NCBI GenBank assembly: GCA_030272585.1
Contig: BSYQ01000013.1
Location: 2,542,001 to 2,606,000, forward strand
DNA: 64,000 nucleotides
Direction of reading: 5' to 3'
From: Bryopsis sp. KO-2023
Lineage: Eukaryota > Chlorophyta > Ulvophyceae > Bryopsidales > Bryopsidaceae
The notes below the pieces were generated by a model, which saw only the letters and a program-made list of their open reading frames with translations, was not told the origin of the DNA and did no database searches. Position 1 is the stretch's first letter; each line of letters opens with the position of its first letter. The position numbers were made by a program, and so were the translations under genes. Positions 49,701-58,700 of the stretch are shown here, piece by piece.

Positions 49701-52700
49701 AGGGCTGGTCGCCACCGCATATTTCAGGTGGAGGAAATGAAAAAGAACTCATCTATAGTTCATATGTAGTTCTTAAAGAGAGCTTGTTGATACGTTTCAT
49801 TCTGTTGTTCATTCACTTAAAACTTTTCCATTTTATTTTTGGGTGGGGGGGGGGGGTTGGCAAAGGAAACGCAAGCCCTCGAAAAATAAGTGAAACAATT
49901 GCAGCAATTATTCTCTACACAGAATAGTTGCAGCACTCTGCCCCAAGAATAGTTGCAGCACTCTGCCCCAATTATCAAAATTATGGACGATTTTTTTCAT
50001 GGTGCTTTTTTGGAATGCTGATGTGTAATGCTTTTTTTTTCAAGACAAAACAGTAACAGACTTTCACAGATGCTGATAAATCAGTCTGACATGCAAGCGC
50101 TGATTCTTGGAGCAAAAGATGGCCACAGCATTGTTGTAAAAAATGTTCAATGAAAAACAACAAAATAAAACACCACAGAAACATTTGAGAATTTTTGTAC
50201 GGTGTTGTTCTTCAGATCCTTGTGAATTTTTTTCAGGTGACTGGATCTGCTGCAGCCATCAATGTGAACTGGACTCGAAGCATGCTGATGTTGTTCACCT
50301 TCTGGGATGGGTTTTCAGTCAGCAGTGGATATTGTTATTGCTTTGATAATGTTTCCCAGACAAAAACGGAAAAACCTTCTTTTGCAGTAATGGAAATAGG
50401 CAGAAGAGAAAAAATGTTGAGGTGGCTTTTACTTTTCTTGAAACAATTGATTTATTCCAACCCTTGGACAGCTGGTTTTGTCTGTCAGGCAGTGAGGGAT
50501 TCGATGGTTAATTAAAAAATGGTTAGAAGTGGGTCAGATGGGTATTTATAATATGTTCAACGAGCTCTGTATTATTGAAATACAAGCGCAGGGTTGAATG
50601 GCAGGATCAGAGTTCAAGGTTTTGGGCTATTTTTTTTGTTTCTATTTCTGTTTTGGAATAAGTGGGAATGGACAAGTGTTCAATGATAAAATGGGGTGTA
50701 CATTTCAAAAGGGGTTTTGTCATTGTTGTTTTATTGTAACCAATTTGTCACCATGAATCTGCACATTTGTGTTTCTACAATCACCCCGCACACACACAGA
50801 AGGAGCCCGCACAGGGCTGTAATAATCAACCCGCACACACACAGAAGGAGCCCGCACAGGGCTGTAATAAGCACCCCGCACACACACAGAAGGAGCCCGC
50901 ACAGTCACCCCGCACACACACGCAAGGAGCCCGCACAGGGCTGTAATAATCACCCCGCACACAAACAGAAGGAGCCCGCACAGGGCTGTAATAATCACCC
51001 CGCACTCACACACAAGGAGCCCGCACAGTCACCCCGCACACACACACAAGGACCCCGCACAGGGCTGTAGTAATCACCCCGCACACACACAGAAGGAGCC
51101 CGCACAGTCACCCCGCACACACACACAAGGAGCCCGCACAGGGCTGTGACGAACACCCCGCACACACACACAAGGACCCCGCACAGTCACCCCGCACACA
51201 CACACAAGGAGCCCGCACAGGGCTGTGACGAACACCCCGCACACACACACAAGGACCCCGCACAGTCACCCCGCACACACACACAAGGAGCCCGCATACG
51301 CTTCTCACAATGACCCCGCACAGCTACCCCGCACAGTTGTGCAGGGGCCTGGACCTCGTGTGCGGGGTGGCCCATGATTCGCACAGGAATGTGAAACCCG
51401 TGCACAAAGGAAACGACACCCCGCACGGCTCTGTTCCCCGGTTTGGGCCGGTTTTGTGCGGGGTCCCAATGTTACCCCGCACAGGCTGGAACCCCGTGCA
51501 CGGAATCCGACGTCTTTTATATACACCCCGCACGGCACCCCCGCACGGAGGACAGGGCACCCCGCACACTGTACGGGGCTATGATCCATCTGTGCGGGGT
51601 CCCACAACGGGAAGGACGTCAGGTTCTGTGTGCGGGGTTCCAGTCTGTGCGGGGTTATATTGGGACCCCGCACAAAACCGGCCCAAACCGGGGAACAGAG
51701 CCGTGCGGGGTTATTCTGGCTGTAACGCGCGCCAGAAAACAAGGGGAAACCCTCGACAGGGGGACACAAGGGTCGGAAACCCAAAACACAGTTGGATATT
51801 ACAACACTAACCCTTCGTGGTTTATATACACTCCAGGTCAGTCATAGCTACCATGTCCCTATGACGTACTCTCACGCCTTCGACATTTCACGATAAATAG
51901 TACCCAATCGTAACATTCGCCACCCGATTCACCGCACTAGTGTCCTCACAGGTACGAATCGTTTATATCAAAATCAAACCAGCCACATTGCGGTACCGGT
52001 TGAAAATAAAACCGATCGAGATTTAACTCCACCACCAACAATCCAAAATGAAATCATAACCAAAAATATCCATCAATTCACTTCAATATATTTCAATGAA
52101 CAAAACAACCCAAGAAACCATCCATCAACACATTAGATCACTCCGGCTGTTTCTACAAAGGCCGCTGATTGGTTGATTCCCTACGCGATTTAAACGCGCA
52201 TCATGATTCCATCAACTCCCGTCCTCAGACGTCACCCTTGCCAGCTTCTACACAAATCGTATGCAATGACGATCTCGAAGAAGGCGTTAGCTGTTCCAAT
52301 GCGAGGCAACCGCACCAATGCCGAACGTCCCATACCGTTCCATTTGCCAGGTCACTCGTTCCATTCACGACTACCGCTCAGCCGCAGGACTCCACTCGCA
52401 CCGGCGGTACTCAGCCTGTAACTCTTTCCTGGATCATTGCACCGTCCGTGATCCTCCTTTACAACCTCCAGTAGGTATAACTGTCGCCGCAGTTTGTAAT
52501 GCCCAGACTGACCCATTCAGCCCTGCATATTCTGTGGTATTTACCGCTGCTATCTCGCTTCTTACATTACTCGTCAAGTCGTGCGCACCCAATAGTCTGT
52601 TTCCACCTTCAGAAATCCTTTGTTTTTTTTTTTTGTTTTTTTTTTCCTTCATATACAGATTTCTGCTCAACTGAAACTCCTTCAACTTCTTCTCATTACC

Positions 52701-55700
52701 GGTGTTCTTCGGCAATGCGTAAGTTCCAGTTCTGCGTACCGACGATCTCCAAATAGAAAACCTTTTACGTTTCTTCATTCCTTCCAATATAGCCAGTCCA
52801 GCGCCAATTCAGTTTTACCATATCATTCGATTCACAAGAAGCACTTCCACCAAGTCCAGTACCTCCAGGAAGGCACATAAATTGACTTCCGCTGTTCGAA
52901 TTCCACCATTGGCCGCTAAGACTGTTGTCTTCTTCCAGAGTGACTTACAGCTGCATCTCTGTCGCAACAATAGCGCTTTCGAGGTAGAATGCAAGGCCGT
53001 ATACGCTGGCCCCTACCACGCTGTACACTCGGCCAACAACACCGAACCGAGTTTGCTGCAGATGAACAACAAGAGAATAAAACCAAAGCCAGCCCGTCGA
53101 CCAACTCACGCTATCCAAATGTCTTCACTTTAGCACCCCCTTAAGACTTGCCATTGTCACAATTCTGTGCACCACACTGTCGCAATATATCCTCAGGGAT
53201 CCACCCAACCAGCATCATGCGTCCACGACACATCAAGATGATCCACTGGCTTAAGACATTTCTTTAACCGCCGCCCCAAATCCAGTTTGACGACGAAACA
53301 TCAGAATATTCCCTTGGCAATTTCAACCATACTCAAATACTTGAACAAAAATGTCTTTCTTGATCCACTCATATTTCCTATTGTTCCTTTTGTTTCAGTA
53401 AACCAATCCACAGTACCCCAATCACTGACTCTTTTTTTCTTCCAGTAAATTTCTCGGGGATACCGTCGCCACCCCGTTCATAATCCAATGAACGGACAAA
53501 CCGAGGAACGAAACAATAAAACAAGAGGCCACAGAATGCTCTCTTCAAAAACCCACTATAGTTGTCTTTAACAAATGCTAATGTCCTTGTGATGATTCTC
53601 GACTCCTCCAGTAGAATTCCAACATCCGTATCCGGCATACGAACCTTCCACTGAAAGGCCGGATAACACTCAAAACCAATCTCCTAAAAGACGAATATAA
53701 CATTGTTGGAAAACGCAATACTCAAAAGGTTCCAAATGTTTTTCCGCGAGGACCAAAATTCACTTCCGCAAAAATGAATCTTTCCCCTACATGACCCATT
53801 CTGTGTAGAGTAAGCACACGGGGGTTTGGCGTCCCATCTAAAACTATGCCAAATCCCACCGTTGCATGGTCTATATCTGGACATCTGACAAGTTCGCAAC
53901 GCACTATCACCCAAATACTTGTCGCATGCTAGGCCGTGTACGCTAGCCCCATCCACACGAACAAGTCCACAGGCGTAGCCACGCCCACAATCAAAACACG
54001 ATCGCCACCGTAATTGATTGCTAGAGACCGCCCGCTAGTCTCATCGAACACTCTAAATGAATTTTCTACCACAGAGAAAAGTTCCCTTATTAATTTCTGT
54101 ACCAACAATTCTCTTAAGGCAAATACCATTGTCAGTCCATCTTATTTCAGCCCAAAAACTTGTAGGTTTCATTCCAAATGCATTCCAATCAGATCTGCCA
54201 CCGTTCTGCACTGGGTTGTAGTTTCTCTTCCTGAAACTCCCGTCAGATTAGCATTGAAATGTACAAGTCACTGAGCAACCAACTACCATAATTCCATTCA
54301 GCTCTCAAGATGACTGCAAATGGGGAATGTAATCATATCAAAAGAATTCTCTCCCACGGTTCTCTCCATATTTATACACCATACGACCATTCATGTGAGA
54401 TGTTTAAAAACAAGCAAATCACCAGTTCTGGCTGCTCTATATTATATATATATTTTTTTTGAACATCTCATTTCAAATCAGAGGCTACCTGATTCATAAA
54501 CTCACTCCATCATCCACCTTATGCGGTACCACTCATGCAATGCCGATCAGTTCCATCGCATTGTAGTCTCTTTTTTTGCCCCATTATGAACACATGTATC
54601 AGCAGTGGTTAAGACTCCATCAACTGCTACTGATTTTCATCATTTCCGGTGCAAAGCATTTCCTTGCTCACTCCCGCCAATAAATCCATACTTCGCCACC
54701 GAAATGGGGTGTATCATTCCATCCTTCGCCTTCCAGTGTGTGGTCCAAGTGCCGATAGAACTGTGAGATTTGCTCGCACAAAGTTCAGGGAGATTTGAAC
54801 CCGCTTCCAGATCTTTAACTTTGCTGCTTGAGCCAGCCACACAATACATGTATAACGTCTTACCGCGGCTGCGAATCCCGCCTTACGGTCTTGGGCCCCA
54901 GCCCTCACTGCAGGACCGACTTACTCCGTCTTATTGCGCCATCCAGTAGACCTCCTCCAGCCATGGTCAGGTCTCGCCAACGAACAATAACTCCACTGCC
55001 CCATACATTCAGCCACTTGTTTGGAGGGGACACATTCGAAGTTTTCTTTGAAATAATAACCGCAATGTTCATCCGCATCCCAAAGAAAGCACATTGATGG
55101 TTGTTCACGCCACCAAGTGTTCAAGTCCTTGTCAGTTCCTCCAGAGGTTCAGTCCTATTCGACCATTGTCTTCTTTTCTCTCACTGACCTACTGGACAAC
55201 TCAGCGTATCCACAAGTTCTTTCTTCCTTTGATGTGTTAATTTCTGTGGCTCCAGCCAACAGAAACTACCGTAGGTGTTTGCCTCGCCTTTTAAATCAAC
55301 CACTTGTGCAGTCGGCATGCTGCATCAAGGTCCTTCGTCAATCCAATAGACAAAACTCGCCAACGATGTGCATTCTGCTCCATCGTATTGGAGGTGCAGA
55401 CCGGAAGACATCTGAATTTGTCGGGACTCACACAGGAGCCGGATCCTGTTGCCAGTCGACAATTCACCTCTGATATTCCTCCTTATATCCTCCGTAATAT
55501 CTTGATATTCATCCGCTGATGCAGTCCATGTAAACACCGCGCGTACAACACAGGCTCGCGCTAAGCTTCCAGGGAGATACAACCGAATTCCATCCGGGAT
55601 CTTTGCCTTTGCAGCGTATATTCGCGCCAAAGGTAGCTGCCGCGTTAAATCCAATATTGCCACACCAGAGTCCACATATATACATCCCTCCTTAAGATCT

Positions 55701-58700
55701 CATCCACCTCCTCTTTACTAGTTCAGGCAACTAGCATCATCTCCTCCGTGAATTCAATGGGAATGGGTACCATGAGATGCCCAACGGTTTCCAGCCGTCC
55801 ACATGGCTCCATCATATTCACCACCTTAGAATTCTGCCTCAGCCAAACCACTGTAGGTTCTGACTGCCTTGACGTTGTTCACTGAGGTTCATATGATCCA
55901 CCCATATTTTTCATTTGCGACACTATAGAGAAGAGGTGCCTGCAAACTACTTCCCCACAGAACTTTCATATTGGCCAGTCAGCACTTCTAGTTTTCACTT
56001 TCAGTTCACTCTGAAATTGGCTCAATAAAAATATCACCACCGCCAAGGGAACACAAAGCTCACTAGTATATGGTAATTTTCATTCACCACATACGTCCAT
56101 ACTTCTCCCGAAACACATTGCGTAGGGCAATTGATACCTCTCTCGCTTGAGACTTCTTTCAACTCCATCCAGAAACAGTATTGTAGCACATCAGTCATGC
56201 TCCAGCCCCAACATATATCTTCCATCAATATATCTTTTAATCCCTGCTTGGTCCTTTGGCATGGATATCTTCCAGATTATTCTCCCGCCACCAATTGCAG
56301 TTTTCGGCTGTCCATGAGTATAAATTCTGTGCTTTACAAGCTCCACTCAACATAGAGGCTTGTTCCCTTTCAGGTTATACTCAGCTCCTAATCTTGTCTC
56401 CACCTGAGCTGTCGGTTCACCGATACGCGAGTGCACCGATAATATCCTTGAATGGCTGGTCCCTTCACAACTAACAATCAGCCATCACCTTTATCAATCT
56501 GTTTCTTGCGATAAGGTTCCATCTTTCCTCCACTTTTTCCATCAGTCCAAGTTCTTCAATCAGGCATCCACACTTGTATCCAATCCAACACACTCTTCTC
56601 ATGTTTCCTTCTGTGGATTAGCCTGATCACGCTTCAGCAATTTTTCTCTTTTTCACTTATCCTTCAATTGCTCTTCCAGCAGATGCAACTCCACACGTCT
56701 GTGGAACACCAATTCTGCCGGGTAAAAATTCCCTTTCTGTGATTTCACATATTTTCCACAGCCCATCTCCATTTCTTCATATATCTTGGACTGTCGACAT
56801 CTTTTATACTCTTCTTGGCCTCAGAATGTAGGTCTTCTGATCATCCATTCATGGTAACATCTCAACAAGCTGTCGGATATTGCACGATCGCTACCATTCA
56901 TTGGTTGCGTCTCTGCTCGTGTGGTAATCCACTCTTCATTGGTGTACTCCACCAAGCACAAGGTAGCTTGGGATCTTCAGTCCAAAACAGCAAAATATGT
57001 TTACCCTATTCAGCCAGCTCTCTTTACTTCCACTGCCAATGGTTCATATTTGCTTTTTGCTGAATAGCTCCTCCATAACTCCTTTTTCACTTGCAATGTC
57101 TCCTCTTCCAACTCCAGCTCTGTAATGAGATTCCATCCTTTAAATACTCATAATTTTCAGGCTTCTTCCATGATGTGATCATATTCCATTTCTATGAAAA
57201 TAAAACAACATCTGCTGTCCATTTCTGTCCACAACTCTGAATAATAATCCAAAGATAGTTTCCAAATCCTTCAAGACTGTAAAACTCAGCATACTTTTGT
57301 TGTCCTGATCTTTGATTGAACACATTCATAAACTTCTGCCCATCAGATACCTCACATCTGAAAATATGTGCAAATCTGCCAAAGCTTAACACTCCATTCT
57401 TCCTTTTCAACAGTCACACTCAAATCGATTCATCTTGTCAGGAGATAAGATAAAATCCACTCCTTCAGCCTTCTGCCAGCCACAGCCAGCTTAAACTTTG
57501 ACTACCTCAATCTTCCACAATCAGTCTTATCCCTCTGTCAGGCAACATTCATTCTTGAATCCTGCTGGACTTCCTCCAGTCCCTTTCACTGACAGCATCT
57601 TCCAATATTCCTGCCACTGCGTCCTTTCCCCTGGTACGTCCAGCCACACCCTGCGCAGCCAGTCGACCACTCCACCGACGGTTCCCTTCAGACCGACGTC
57701 GAACCACGATCCCCTATCACAGATCTCAGGGGATTCCAAATTTGGTGCTCTCCTGTATTCTCCTTCTGCTTTGGTCTTCAGAAACTCTACTATTCGCGTT
57801 TCTTTTCTCGCCAGCTCCTCGTCTCTCGATCCAGTCCAGATCCAGTCTAGTGTTTTAACCTCTCGCCACCAGTCGCAACACACTCCTGCCTTGCGCTGCA
57901 GGTCTTGAAACATCGTTGAATCCACGTCGACCCACAACAATCAGCCTCCAGACGAGACCATGTTCTCCAAACACTGGTCACTGGCCGTCACGTCGACAGT
58001 GCGCCACCTTTCCAACCTTCTGGCGCTGCCCTTAACGCTCTGGACGCTCGTCTGTAGTACAACTCGCCATTACTGCAGCGTTACACTTTTCAGGGCTGCA
58101 GGTTCACTCGACTGGTCTTCCTCCTCGACTCGCGACCGCCACAACCACTAGCACGACCTCCTTCCAGACCGTAGCTCTTTTCCAGCGTGGTTTTCCTGCG
58201 TGGTTGTAGTAGCACTTCTGCAGATCGTCGACCTCACACTTGGTCACACTTCTTTTAGTCGGCGCAGGGATCTCCGCCCTTGCTTCTGCACGCCTTAGGT
58301 CGAACGAACACCTTTCAGTCGCTTGCCTTGCGAGTAGGTTCACGCCACAGCACCACATAGCACCACAGCGCAACACTATAGGTTAACTTCACGTTTCTCC
58401 CTTTAGATCTCGAGTTCCATCTTTTCCAGACTACAGATCTTTCTTCACAGACTCGTTCTCTTTCGACTCCAACTGGAACGAACTCACTTCTCGAGGTTTG
58501 CTGCGTCTTGAACTTGACTTCGCGTTCACGATCGAAGCTCATAAGTCTTACAAGGTTCTGCTAGCTATTCCAGGCGCAAAAACCATTCCAACTTCCAGGA
58601 GCTTTCGCCCTTATCCTGTCGAAGTTGTGAGCGCACTCTACTGAGGTCGCTTCACCTCCCCAACGCTCCGGGGTCCTTTTCCTTTTCGATCTACCCTGGG

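Noticed and set aside
50780-51305. CRISPR-like array of regularly spaced CCCCGCACA repeats
   Set aside because: Eukaryotic context; the spacers are themselves near-identical, repeats occur in both orientations elsewhere, and the array sits inside CACTA termini. These are subterminal transposon repeats.
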